Shown here: positions 6,042-13,556 of the stretch, in pieces
Numbering within the stretch: position 1 is the stretch's first letter
Layout of the letters: each line of letters begins with the position of its first letter
NCBI GenBank assembly: GCA_964640195.1
Contig: CAZXIC010000023.1
Location: 1-15,329 of the forward strand
Direction: 5' to 3'
Origin: CAZXIC01 sp964640195
GTDB taxonomy: Archaea; Iainarchaeota; Iainarchaeia; Iainarchaeales; GCA-2688035
Length of the DNA: 15,329 nucleotides
Program-made: the position numbers and the translations under genes
The notes under the pieces: generated by a model
Database searches by the model: none
The model's input: only the letters and a program-made list of their open reading frames with translations
Told to the model about the DNA's origin: nothing

Positions 6042-7511
6042 ATGTTAAACAAAAGCAGCAGTTATCTTGTCCTTTTTTTGGCAGGGCTTCTTTTGGCCTC
6101 GTTGTTCCTGTCACTGCAGCAGAGCAGGCCCCTCTTGGACGAGGGGATTTATTTGACAGCTGCCTGGCTAAACTCGGCTGGAAAAACCCCCTACGTTGAC
6201 TTCTTTTTCATGAAGCCGCCTGGCATTGTTTTTTCACTCTCAGCTTGGTTCAGCCTCTTTGGAGCCGCTCTCTTCAATGCAAGGGCCTTAATGGTAGTGG
6301 TTTCGCTTGCAACAATGCTTGGCGTTTTCTTTCTTTCCAAAAAAATGTTCAACCAGCCAGCAGCGATTTTCTCGGCACTCTTCTTTGTTTTTTGGGCTGT
6401 GCCCTTCTCCGCTTACTGGGCGATACTTGACCCGTTTCTTGCGTTGATTGCTGTTTTCTCCGCTCTCTTCCTTTACTTGTTCTTAACCGAGAGGAAAGGC
6501 TGGCAGCTTTTCCTGTTCGGTTTTTTGCTCGGCTTGGCTGTTGTGTTCAAGCAGACCATGGTTTTGTTTGCATGTGCAGCAGGGCTTCTTGCATTGTTCT
6601 GCTGGCTTAGGGTGCAGAAGGGCAGCTTGTTGCGCACTGCTGTGACATTTGTAACTGCCTTTTTAATTGCCCCACTGCTTTTCTTTCTTTACCTCCTTCG
6701 CTTCAATGCCTTGAACGATTTTTGCACAGATGTGCTGCACCCAGTTGCAATGCTGCAGCAGCTCACAGTTGTCACTCTGGATGCAAGGGTCTTGATTGCA
6801 GTAGTTGCATTTGCATGTGTCCCAATTGCCTTGCTTGCCCTGCTTAAAAATTACTTGGGTGCAGGGGAAAAGGGCAGAGAAATCGTTTTCATCTCGCTTT
6901 TTTTCGCTTTCGGCTTTGCAAACACCCTGCCGTTCTGGGGCTGCTGCATTCACCTAATCCCTGCCTTGCCGTTTGCCTCAATACTTGCCGGCTTCCTCAT
7001 TGCTGGAGCATTCAGGGAACGCAGCAAGGTTTTTTCAGTTTTTTCAGTTGCACTACTCTCAGTATCGGTTCTGGCAATGGTTTTCTTCCAGGGCTATTAC
7101 AGCAGCGAAACCTACTCTTTTGCAGGCATCAGCGAAGTCGCCCAGCTTGTTGCCGCCCAAACCAATGCAGGTGACAAAATCCTTGTAATGCCTGCCTCCA
7201 CCGATTTCCTTGTAATGCCTGCCTCAGCCGACCTGTATTTTTTGAGCAAGAGGCAGCCTGCGACAAGGATGTTCTACTATTTCGGCGCCTACAGCAGCAG
7301 CTTGCAGCAGCAAGTTGTAGGGGAATTGCAGCAGAACAAGCCGAAGCTAGTTGTCTATCTTAGCAGAGACAGGGCTGATGTATGGAAAGGCCCGCAACAG
7401 GTTGACGCTTTCATCCAGCAGAACTATTCCCTGACAAGGGAAATTACGCTGCAGCAGCCCCTGTACAAGTTTTTTACTACTGCTCTGATTTTTGAGCCGA
7501 AACAGGGTTAG
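6042..7511 (+). CDS. GT39/PMT-family membrane glycosyltransferase (ArnT-like GT-C)
   Basis: This 489-residue polytopic protein has about 10 hydrophobic helices up to residue 350 and a soluble C-terminal part of about 140 residues. The first extracytoplasmic loop holds RPLLDEGIYLTAAW with the acidic pair Asp33-Glu34, the catalytic signature of PMT/ArnT GT-C enzymes, followed by MKPPG (57-61), which corresponds to the usual H-P-P-L/G segment. A late HLIPALPFA helix (304-312) is also typical. These enzymes transfer a sugar from polyprenol-phosphate on the outer face to protein, lipid or glycan. It probably uses the donor made by the ALG5-like GT2 at 3844. A 9-residue tandem duplication (381-389 and 390-398) sits in the soluble domain. 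The ATG at 6042 follows the previous stop by 18 bp and has only a weak ribosome-binding site. Its stop interlocks with that of the convergent gene. Confidence 0.9.
   Translation: MLNKSSSYLVLFLAGLLLASLFLSLQQSRPLLDEGIYLTAAWLNSAGKTPYVDFFFMKPPGIVFSLSAWFSLFGAALFNARALMVVVSLATMLGVFFLSKKMFNQPAAIFSALFFVFWAVPFSAYWAILDPFLALIAVFSALFLYLFLTERKGWQLFLFGFLLGLAVVFKQTMVLFACAAGLLALFCWLRVQKGSLLRTAVTFVTAFLIAPLLFFLYLLRFNALNDFCTDVLHPVAMLQQLTVVTLDARVLIAVVAFACVPIALLALLKNYLGAGEKGREIVFISLFFAFGFANTLPFWGCCIHLIPALPFASILAGFLIAGAFRERSKVFSVFSVALLSVSVLAMVFFQGYYSSETYSFAGISEVAQLVAAQTNAGDKILVMPASTDFLVMPASADLYFLSKRQPATRMFYYFGAYSSSLQQQVVGELQQNKPKLVVYLSRDRADVWKGPQQVDAFIQQNYSLTREITLQQPLYKFFTTALIFEPKQG
7181..7234 (+). repeat. In-frame 27-bp tandem duplication inside the GT39-like gene
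   Basis: The two units are 7181-7207 and 7208-7234. Their first 18 bases (CCTTGTAATGCCTGCCTC) are identical and the CCGA at unit positions 21-24 also matches. The unit encodes LVMPASTDF and then LVMPASADL, adding nine codons without breaking the frame. The second copy runs into YFLSKRQ, the usual continuation in this family, so the first copy looks like the insertion. Confidence 0.9.
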
Positions 7512-8515
7512 CGCGTAGGTGAAAGAAGCTCCTGCAGGCTGCCGATTCCGTAAGCCAAATGGGTGAGGAAAACAAGCGGAATGCAGAGGGGCACATGAAC
7601 AGCCCTGATTGAATGCAGCAGGCAGTCAGCGGCAATAAAAACAGCGTAAAGGGCAAACACAGTTGCGTACAATGGCCATAAGAAAGGAAAGCCGAGTATG
7701 ACAAAAGGCGCTGAAAAAACAAAAACTGTTCCAGAGGCTATTGCCAGGTTAACCAGCCTGAACTCGCCGGTTGCCCTAAGCGCCCTTATCTTACCCCTTG
7801 CAAAAGTCCGCATTCTTGGCAAATGTGCTGAAAGGGTTGTCCTGTTGTGGTGGTGCACTGCTGTTTCCTTGTTGAAAAGAATAAGCTTGCCGGCTTTCCT
7901 GATTAAGTTGCATAGTTTGACATCTTCGCCTGTTGCATAGCCTTCGTCAAACCCGCCGAGCTGCAGAAGCAGTTTTCTCTTTGTGATGAGGTTGCTTGAT
8001 GGAAAGTCATTGTAAACTGGAAAGCCCTTGTATTCCTTGCCTGTGTTCTGCAGGCCGCCTCTGGTTGAAGAGAGATAGCTTGTTTTTATTGCAAGCGACT
8101 CAAACAAGCCGATGTTATGTGGCTCTAGGTTTGGGCCGCCGACAGCCCCAACTCGCTCGTCTTTTAAGAGGGGCAGGGCGCTTTCAAGCCACTGTTGCTG
8201 CGGGTAAGCGTCAGAGTCAACAAGCGCAATGAATTCCGCGCTTGTATTGTTGATTCCAATATTGCGCTTTGAAGCAGCAGCTCCTCTTGGCAACTCTGCG
8301 CTGGTTGCTATAACCTTGATTTTTTTCAGAGAATTTTTCCCAAACTTTTTTTCCAATATCCGCTTTTCTATCGGCTTGTCTGGCAGCAAAACCAATTCAA
8401 ACCTTTGTATGCTCTGCCCAAGGCAGCACTCAATGCACTTGAAAACAAAATCGTTCAGTTCCTTGAATGGGACGATTATTGCAAACAAAGGCTTTATTGT
8501 TTTGCTTGGGCTCAT
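7508..8515 (-). CDS. Membrane-anchored GT2 glycosyltransferase with two or more C-terminal helices
   Basis: This 335-residue protein starts at ATG 8515-8513. That ATG overlaps the upstream gene's TGA as ATGA and has GGTG 7 bases before it. An open extension to 8605 exists but would lie inside the upstream gene and precede the first GT2 strand. Motifs: FAIIVPFKE (11-19), LPRGAAASKRNIGINN (75-90), ALVDSDAYP with the D-S-D metal site (97-105), GGPNLEP (126-132), the acceptor region LGGFDEGYATGEDVKLC (186-202) with the likely catalytic acid in GED (196-198), and VHHHNRTT (220-227). Hydrophobic segments at about 257-297 and 306-326 anchor it to the membrane. GT2 enzymes of this build extend glycans on the cytoplasmic face, and the acceptor region also recalls MftF-type enzymes. 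Coupling to a radical SAM enzyme suggests a shared substrate (inference). Confidence 0.9.
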   Translation of the reverse strand: MSPSKTIKPLFAIIVPFKELNDFVFKCIECCLGQSIQRFELVLLPDKPIEKRILEKKFGKNSLKKIKVIATSAELPRGAAASKRNIGINNTSAEFIALVDSDAYPQQQWLESALPLLKDERVGAVGGPNLEPHNIGLFESLAIKTSYLSSTRGGLQNTGKEYKGFPVYNDFPSSNLITKRKLLLQLGGFDEGYATGEDVKLCNLIRKAGKLILFNKETAVHHHNRTTLSAHLPRMRTFARGKIRALRATGEFRLVNLAIASGTVFVFSAPFVILGFPFLWPLYATVFALYAVFIAADCLLHSIRAVHVPLCIPLVFLTHLAYGIGSLQELLSPTR

Positions 8516-9642
8516 CGGGCAACACCCAGCTTGAGCTTTAGCCACATCGCAAGCACCTTCAGCAGCTCCCTTGGGTTGAATGCAACGTTTGAGGTAAGCT
8601 GGCACTCAAAAGTGCAGAAGCATTTGCTTTCCCTCACCGCTTTTGCAAGCTCTCTGTTTTTTGGCGTTGAAAGCAGTTTTTTTAAATTGAAGTCAAAGTC
8701 ACGCAGGTTTCCCATGCACAGGTCGTTTCTCATTTCGCAGGCAAAAACGTCCGCATTTGGGTAAATTACAACATTTGTTGTGCCAGCATAGCACGCTGTC
8801 TGGAATTTTTTTTCCTTTACCGTGTTCAGGAGCACCTGCTTGTAGCGCTTGTTCAGGCAGGTGTAGAAGTCATGGAAAATCCTGTGCCCTTTGTATCTGC
8901 CTCTTGCAAGGTCTTCTGCTATTGCCTCGTTTGCCTTTTCATACTCTTCAATTGCCTTGCTTGACGCCTTCGCGCTTCTTGGCTTGCCCCTCAGGAAGTT
9001 TATCTGAAACTGGTTCAGCTCAAAGCGCTGCAGCATTTCCCTATAGACTGGAATTGCTTCATCTGCATTCAGCTCGCTGATTGTGAAAATCACACCAGGC
9101 CTTAAGTTACCGAACCTGAGCTTAAGCTTTGACAATTGCGCCAGTGTTTTGCAGGCATTTGAAAACGCTTTGCTGTTCCTCCTGATTTTGTTGTGCGTTT
9201 CCTCCTCTCCATCAATTGAAACAAAAAGGTTGAATGTTGTAGCAGGGTTCTGCTCAAGCATCTGCCTTGTTTTAGCTGCAATTTTTTCAGGCAGCATCCC
9301 GTTTGTTGGAATTGAGATTATTGCAGTCTTTGAGTTTTTTGAGAAAAGAGAAGCAATTTTGTCAAGGTCATTACGCAGGAACGGCTCGCCGCCTGTAAGG
9401 CTGACGTTCAGCAGCCCTTTTGCGCTCTTTGAGATTTTTTCAATGTCTGCCAGCGGAATTTCCTGCCGCTTGTTCAGGCAACTGTAGAAAAAGCAGTGCC
9501 TGCACCGCAGGTTGCACCTGGATGTAACGTACAGGATTAGGTAAGCAGGCTGCATCCCTTCCTTGAAGAAAACATTCTTAGCCTGTTTTAACGCTGATAA
9601 AAACATAAAAATCGCTTTTCCCAAAGGGCGGGCAAGGAGCAA
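8512..9642 (-). CDS. Radical SAM enzyme with SPASM-like C-terminal cysteine domain
   Basis: The protein has 376 residues from the TTG at 9642, or 364 from the ATG at 9606. The start is unsettled: a TATA-like TTTTTTAAAAG is centred about 27 bases before the TTG, but neither start has a clear ribosome-binding site. Residues 34-50 (YLILYVTSRCNLRCRHC) hold the radical SAM C-x3-C-x2-C at Cys43, Cys47 and Cys50; SLTGGEPFLR (81-90) is the SAM-binding GGEP motif and FVSIDGEEETHNKIR (140-154) a typical strand. The C-terminus has Cys284, Cys302, Cys309, Cys341, Cys343 and Cys347, with CYAGTTNVVIYPNADVFACE and MGNLRDF as in SPASM domains, which bind auxiliary Fe-S clusters. SPASM enzymes modify peptides, proteins or small molecules. 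The substrate is unknown. The ATGA overlap with the downstream GT2 indicates co-translation. Confidence 0.92.
   Translation of the reverse strand: MLLARPLGKAIFMFLSALKQAKNVFFKEGMQPAYLILYVTSRCNLRCRHCFFYSCLNKRQEIPLADIEKISKSAKGLLNVSLTGGEPFLRNDLDKIASLFSKNSKTAIISIPTNGMLPEKIAAKTRQMLEQNPATTFNLFVSIDGEEETHNKIRRNSKAFSNACKTLAQLSKLKLRFGNLRPGVIFTISELNADEAIPVYREMLQRFELNQFQINFLRGKPRSAKASSKAIEEYEKANEAIAEDLARGRYKGHRIFHDFYTCLNKRYKQVLLNTVKEKKFQTACYAGTTNVVIYPNADVFACEMRNDLCMGNLRDFDFNLKKLLSTPKNRELAKAVRESKCFCTFECQLTSNVAFNPRELLKVLAMWLKLKLGVAR
8523..8526 (-). promoter_or_regulatory. Ribosome-binding site GGTG fixing the GT2 start at 8515
   Basis: On the minus strand, GGTG ends 7 bases before the ATG at 8515-8513. The same GGTG-plus-7 spacing occurs before the starts at 3844 and 14137 in this window. 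It supports the internal ATG over the longer open frame and indicates translational coupling through ATGA. Confidence 0.6.
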
Positions 9643-9791
9643 TAATTTTCTTGAACCAAAAGCCTTTTAAAAAACCCGCCAACGTTGCAGCAAACAGTAC
9701 AAAGCTCAAACAGTAACTGCTTTAAATAATCTTTCAGATAAACTTTTAGTCTACACCCGTTTTTTCAACTCCAATCCAAAATGGTCTTAAA
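9643..9791. promoter_or_regulatory. Divergent promoter region between radical SAM gene and dehydrogenase
   Basis: This 149-bp gap holds no convincing gene. For the minus strand, TTTTTTAAAAG (about 9664-9674) is a TATA candidate about 27 bases from the TTG start. For the plus strand, TTTAAATAATC (9721-9731) and TAAACTTTTAG (about 9739-9749) are candidates; they would place the transcription start near 9750 or 9770. No Shine-Dalgarno precedes the dehydrogenase ATG at 9792. Instead a four-codon ATG mini-frame (9781-9795) ends in TGA overlapping that ATG. Confidence 0.5.
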
Positions 9792-11072
9792 ATGAAAAAA
9801 GAAACAGTCGCTGTTGTCGGTCTCGGCTATGTAGGGCTGCCCTTGGCATGCCTTTGCGCTGAAAAAGGCTACCGTGTAAAGGGCTTTGATTTAAGCAAAA
9901 AAAAGGTTGACGCCGTAAACAAGGGAGTCTCGCCTATAAAGGACAAGGCGCTTCAAAAAAAACTGCACAAGTTAAAAGGGAAAATAGTTGCCTCAACCAA
10001 GCCAAGAAGCATAAGGGAAGCAAAAATTGTAATAGTGTGCGTTCCAACGCCGGCTCTGCGAAACAAGCCTGACTTGCAGCCTTTGAGGAAGGCAAGCAAA
10101 ACAATTGCAAGGCAGCTACGCAAAGGGCAGCTTGTAATAATTGAATCAACAGTTTACCCTGGAACGGTTGAGGAGGTTGTAAGGCCAATACTTGAAAAAA
10201 GCGGATTAAAGATAAGGAAGGACTTCTTTTTGGTGCACTGCCCTGAGAGGATTGACCCAGGAAACAAGCAATTTTCCATTGAGATAATCCCAAGGGTTCT
10301 TGGCGCCTTGTCGAAAAAAGGGGAAAGGAAATCGCTTCGCTTCTACAAAAGCCTGCTTAAGACACGTGTTCTTGTTCTCTCAAGCGTGAAGGCAGCTGAG
10401 GCAGTAAAGGTTGTTGAAAACACTTTTCGGGACATCAACATTGCTTTCGTAAACGAGCTTGCAAAGAGCTTTGACAGAATGGGCATAGACATAAGCGAGG
10501 TAATAAGGGGCGCTAGCACAAAGCCCTTCGGCTTTATGCCATTCTATCCAGGGCCTGGCGTCGGAGGGCACTGCATTGCACAGGACCCATACTACCTGAT
10601 TGCAAGGGCAGAGCGGAGTGGCTTTGAGCCCAGGTTCCTGAGGATTGCAAGGAAGCTGAACGAAAGCATGCCTCATTATGTTGTGCAAAGGGCAGGGCAA
10701 GCGCTGAAAGAACTTGGCTTGCAGCTAAAGGGCGCAAAGATTGCAGTGCTTGGCATTGCATACAAGCCAGGCGTTGACGACGCAAGGGAAAGCCCTGGGC
10801 TTAAAATCGTCTCCCTGCTGCGAAAAAAAGGCGCAAGGATTGCAACATTTGACCCATTTATCCCAAAAAAAAGCACTGCACCCTCATTGGCGGAAGCTGT
10901 TAAGGGCTCTAAGTTGGTTATTCTTGCAACGCACCACAAGCAATTGGTTGGGAAGCTCAGCGCAAGTTTCCTCAAAAAAATGGGAGTCAAGGCAGTTTTG
11001 GATACGAGACACGCGCTGAACAAAGAAAGGATTTCCAAGGCAGGCATTCTGTACAAGGGCATTGGGAGATAG
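9792..11072 (+). CDS. UDP-N-acetylhexosamine 6-dehydrogenase (WecC/WbpA-like nucleotide-sugar dehydrogenase)
   Basis: This 426-residue cytoplasmic enzyme belongs to the UDP-glucose/UDP-ManNAc dehydrogenase family and should oxidise C6 of a UDP-sugar to a uronate with two NAD+. The NAD-binding GLGYVGLP is at 10-17. VCVPTP (82-87), ESTVYPGT (118-125) and the central-domain VENTFRDINIAFVNELA (208-224) follow, then the catalytic loop YPGPGVGGHCIAQDPYYL (252-269) with nucleophile Cys261. The C-terminal domain has VLGIAYKPGVDDARESPGL (319-337). The segment HCPERIDPGN (149-158) matches the CPER/SPER type of UDP-ManNAc (WecC) and UDP-GlcNAc (WbpA) dehydrogenases rather than the N-P-E-F-L type of UDP-glucose enzymes. 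The product would be an N-acetylhexosaminuronate donor, a sugar known in archaeal N-glycans. No epimerase or amidotransferase gene is in the window, so the exact sugar is open. Full family length. Confidence 0.93.
   Translation: MKKETVAVVGLGYVGLPLACLCAEKGYRVKGFDLSKKKVDAVNKGVSPIKDKALQKKLHKLKGKIVASTKPRSIREAKIVIVCVPTPALRNKPDLQPLRKASKTIARQLRKGQLVIIESTVYPGTVEEVVRPILEKSGLKIRKDFFLVHCPERIDPGNKQFSIEIIPRVLGALSKKGERKSLRFYKSLLKTRVLVLSSVKAAEAVKVVENTFRDINIAFVNELAKSFDRMGIDISEVIRGASTKPFGFMPFYPGPGVGGHCIAQDPYYLIARAERSGFEPRFLRIARKLNESMPHYVVQRAGQALKELGLQLKGAKIAVLGIAYKPGVDDARESPGLKIVSLLRKKGARIATFDPFIPKKSTAPSLAEAVKGSKLVILATHHKQLVGKLSASFLKKMGVKAVLDTRHALNKERISKAGILYKGIGR
11064..11069 (+). promoter_or_regulatory. Ribosome-binding site inside the end of the dehydrogenase gene
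   Basis: GGGAGA, within the last codons of the upstream gene, is followed 5 bases later by the ATG at 11075. The flippase gene starts only 2 bases after the dehydrogenase stop, so the two are almost certainly on one transcript. Confidence 0.5.
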
Positions 11073-11074
11073 CG

Positions 11075-12523
11075 ATGACTCAGCTGCTTGGCAAGGGCTT
11101 TGCCTATCTGAGCATAGCAAATTTTTCATTCTTCCTGGCAAGCTACCTCGTATACTTCGGTTTGGCGAGGGTACTACCAATAGAGGAATTTGGCATTTAC
11201 AGCTTGGTGATTTCAGTTGCGGCAACAGTAAACATAATCTTTGTTGACGGCGTACAGCAGTCAGTTTCAAGGTTCGTTTCATACTATCCTGCTGCTGCAG
11301 AGGTCATAAAGAGAAAGATGTTTTTGTTTCTCTCTGCTTTGGGGCTGGCATTGTTTGCCTCCTTCTTTCTCTTTGCTGAACACATTGCGCTGTTTTTCAA
11401 CGATAAAAGCCTTGCACCTTACATCCAGCTGATTGGCTTGCTTTTAATATCGCATCCGCTCTATGCCCTGTTCATGGGCTTTTTCAACGGCTTGCGCTCA
11501 TTCAAGGCGCAGGCAAAGCTGAAGATTTGCTACTCTGCAATGAAAGTTGCGTTCATCGTCGGCCTTGCGTTGGCAACAGGCAGTGTTTTTGGAGCAGTGC
11601 TTGGATTTATTGCCGCGTCTTTTGCAGCGGTTTTGCTTGGCTTGCTGGCAAGCAAGGGCTTTGGCTCTGCTGGAAAATTCCCTGTTTCAGGCCTGCTCCG
11701 CTTTGCCGTGCCGCTCAGCCTCTTCGCCCTGTCAATCAACATTCTCACTTCAATGGACCTGTTTGCATTGAAAATACTTTCTTTGCAAGCTGTGTCAAAC
11801 CTACAGGTAGCCTACTATACTACTGCATCCACAATCTCAAAGCTGCCCTACTTTGCAATAATGGCTTTCGGCATGGTCCTCTTTCCCACAATAAGCGGTT
11901 TTAGCAGGACAAAGGAGATTGAGAAAATCAGGCGGCACATTGCAGGCGCGAACAGGTATGCCTTCATGCTTCTCATGCCAATTGTCCTGCCTGTTGCTGC
12001 AACAGCGAGGCACATTATTACATTCCTCTACCCTGAAGCGTATTTGCCTGGGGCAGAGCCGCTGTCAATCCTAATCTTCGGGCTCGGCTTTTTCTCCATC
12101 TTTTACATGCTTTCCGCGGTTGTGTCAGGCTACGGCAAACCGCTTTTGCCAATGGCGATTGCCTTTGCTGCACTTGTGATTGACTTCCTTTGCAACCTGT
12201 TTCTCATTCCCCTGTTTGGGCTTAGGGGGGCAGCGCTTGCGTCGCTTATGGCAATGTCCTTCGCCTTTGCTGCAATATCGCTTGCAGTAATCCTGCTTTT
12301 CAGGGTATTCATGCCGTTTAAGTCGTTTGCAAGGATTTTGTTCTCAGCGCTGGTTGCATCGCTTGCAATCAGTTACATCATTCTCCCAGGAATGCTTCTC
12401 CCCCTGAGCTACCTTATTGCATTTGCCATTTACGTATGCCTGCTTTTCGTGTTGCATGAGTTGACTGCAAACGATATCGCTTTCTTTAAGGCAATCATGC
12501 CGAGGAGGGGTTCCAGTGGCTAG
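11075..12523 (+). CDS. Oligosaccharide flippase, Wzx/MOP superfamily (polysaccharide biosynthesis protein)
   Basis: This 482-residue protein is almost entirely hydrophobic helices, about 12-14 of them, with short loops. It opens like Wzx/RfbX-type transporters: GKGFAYLSIANFSFFLASYL (6-25), then the conserved ARVLPIEEFGIYSLV (31-45) and FVDGVQQSVSRFVSYY (56-71), both common in this superfamily. A second internal half starts at FAVPLSLFALSINILTSMD (210-228), as expected for the duplicated MOP fold. MOP flippases move lipid-linked oligosaccharides from the cytoplasmic to the outer face of the membrane. It sits between the UDP-sugar dehydrogenase and a GT4 enzyme, so it probably exports the glycan assembled here. 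The last 8 bp overlap the next gene, and the C-terminal MPRRGSSG is encoded over that gene's ribosome-binding site. The substrate cannot be deduced. Confidence 0.92.
   Translation: MTQLLGKGFAYLSIANFSFFLASYLVYFGLARVLPIEEFGIYSLVISVAATVNIIFVDGVQQSVSRFVSYYPAAAEVIKRKMFLFLSALGLALFASFFLFAEHIALFFNDKSLAPYIQLIGLLLISHPLYALFMGFFNGLRSFKAQAKLKICYSAMKVAFIVGLALATGSVFGAVLGFIAASFAAVLLGLLASKGFGSAGKFPVSGLLRFAVPLSLFALSINILTSMDLFALKILSLQAVSNLQVAYYTTASTISKLPYFAIMAFGMVLFPTISGFSRTKEIEKIRRHIAGANRYAFMLLMPIVLPVAATARHIITFLYPEAYLPGAEPLSILIFGLGFFSIFYMLSAVVSGYGKPLLPMAIAFAALVIDFLCNLFLIPLFGLRGAALASLMAMSFAFAAISLAVILLFRVFMPFKSFARILFSALVASLAISYIILPGMLLPLSYLIAFAIYVCLLFVLHELTANDIAFFKAIMPRRGSSG
12503..12509 (+). promoter_or_regulatory. 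Strong GAGGAGGGG-type ribosome-binding site fixing a GTG start
   Basis: GAGGAGGGG near 12502-12510 lies about 6 bases before the GTG at 12516. That GTG is inside the end of the flippase gene, giving an 8-bp overlap. The strong site favours this start and suggests coupled translation. Confidence 0.65.
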
Positions 12524-13556
12524 GTTTGAGAGGGCGATTCTGCGCTTCCTGCTTGACAAGGGCACTGACTGCAAAGAGATGCAGCTGCATCTGAACAAAA
12601 ATGGCATTGACGCTGTTCTGCAGTACGCAAAGGCAAACAAAGTGCTTTTCGCCCTAGCCGCAGCGCTTGACGGAAGGAAATGCCTTGCAGGGCATGAGGC
12701 AAAAAAAGCCAGGGAAATTCTTGCAGCTGAAAAAGCCCTGCACCTGCGCCGGGTTTTTATTGCAAAGCAGGCAATGCAGGCTTTTGAAAAGGCAGGCTGC
12801 CCTGTGCTGACCATGAAATCCTTTTTCCCTTTCCCATACGCTGACAACGACGTTGACTTTGTGGCAGCTCAGGGTTTCCAAAAATGCAGAAGGGCGCTTG
12901 AAGGAAACGGCTTCGCTTTGGAAAAGAGCAGGAGCTATCTCAGGGAGCCGCTTAAGCGGTTCTTTTCCCTGCAGGGCAGCAGCGTCTTTGTGCACCTGCA
13001 TTCAGCATTCAGCTGGAATGGCATACGATACATTGATTCAACCGCTGCATGGGAGCAGAGGGAAGTGAAAAGGGTAAGCGGCATTGACTTGGCAGTTCCA
13101 AACGCAACCTATGATTTTCTTGTAACAGCAGCGCATTCAGTGTTTGAGAACAAGTGCATATACCTTGCGGATTTTTTGAATGCCATTCTGCTGGCAGAAT
13201 CAGGAAAGGTTGACTGGGTTCTTGCCCTGCGCTCAGCGGAAAAACTTAACTGGAAACACGCTCTTGCTTCTCTCATGCTTCAACTGGATGCATTGCACAG
13301 GCACATTTTCGGAAAACGTCTTTTCCCTGAAGAAATTTTGCAGTTGAATGGGTTTGAGCTTGGAAAGGAAAAAATCCTTTTCCCATACGTTTTGCGCGGG
13401 ACTTTTTCAGCCTCTTTCAGGAAGCTTTTGTTGGACATTGCAAAGCTCAGGCTGCTGCAGTTGCCAAGACAGCTTTTTTCCTACACTGTTGTAGATTACC
13501 TTCTGCAGAGAAGAGCGATTGAAGAAAAGCGCTCTCTGGAGGCGTTGCTATGCTGA
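12516..13556 (+). CDS. NTP_transf_5-like (uncharacterised nucleotidyltransferase fold) protein
   Basis: This 346-residue soluble protein resembles the uncharacterised nucleotidyltransferase family NTP_transf_5 often met in polysaccharide loci. The core is LTMKSFFPFPYADNDVDFV (98-116), where D112 and D114 could be the metal-binding D-x-D of the polymerase-β-like fold. FVHLHSAFSWNGI (158-170) corresponds to the family's D-L-H-W-type strand, and LAVPNATYDFLVTAAHSVFENKCIYLADF (192-220) to the helical part after it. The first 90 residues are helical. The family glycine-serine motif of classical nucleotidyltransferases is not evident, so activity is uncertain. The GTG start has a strong ribosome-binding site and overlaps the flippase stop by 8 bp; the next gene overlaps its end by 7 bp. 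Coupling to a kinase-like protein suggests they act together (inference). Confidence 0.8.
   Translation: MARFERAILRFLLDKGTDCKEMQLHLNKNGIDAVLQYAKANKVLFALAAALDGRKCLAGHEAKKAREILAAEKALHLRRVFIAKQAMQAFEKAGCPVLTMKSFFPFPYADNDVDFVAAQGFQKCRRALEGNGFALEKSRSYLREPLKRFFSLQGSSVFVHLHSAFSWNGIRYIDSTAAWEQREVKRVSGIDLAVPNATYDFLVTAAHSVFENKCIYLADFLNAILLAESGKVDWVLALRSAEKLNWKHALASLMLQLDALHRHIFGKRLFPEEILQLNGFELGKEKILFPYVLRGTFSASFRKLLLDIAKLRLLQLPRQLFSYTVVDYLLQRRAIEEKRSLEALLC
13538..13542 (+). promoter_or_regulatory. GGAGG ribosome-binding site for the kinase-like gene
   Basis: GGAGG lies 7 bases before the ATG at 13550, inside the coding end of the upstream gene. It makes the overlapping ATG the clear start. Confidence 0.65.

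Noticed and set aside
8516..8605. Longer N-terminus for the minus-strand GT2 (30 extra codons)
   Set aside because: The extension lies fully inside the radical SAM gene, precedes the first GT2 strand, has no family resemblance, and the internal ATG has both a GGTG site and an ATGA coupling.
9083..9487. 134-codon plus-strand open frame
   Set aside because: Antisense shadow of the radical SAM gene, whose GGEP and cluster motifs lie in the minus frame.
9643..9791. Short precursor-peptide gene next to the radical SAM enzyme
   Set aside because: Reading the gap in the minus direction gave only very short frames closed by stops; no peptide-like frame with a ribosome-binding site was found.
12344..12847. 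167-codon minus-strand open frame across the flippase/nucleotidyltransferase junction
   Set aside because: Low-complexity Ala/Ser/Cys-rich translation with no motifs; the two plus-strand genes overlap there with a strong ribosome-binding site.
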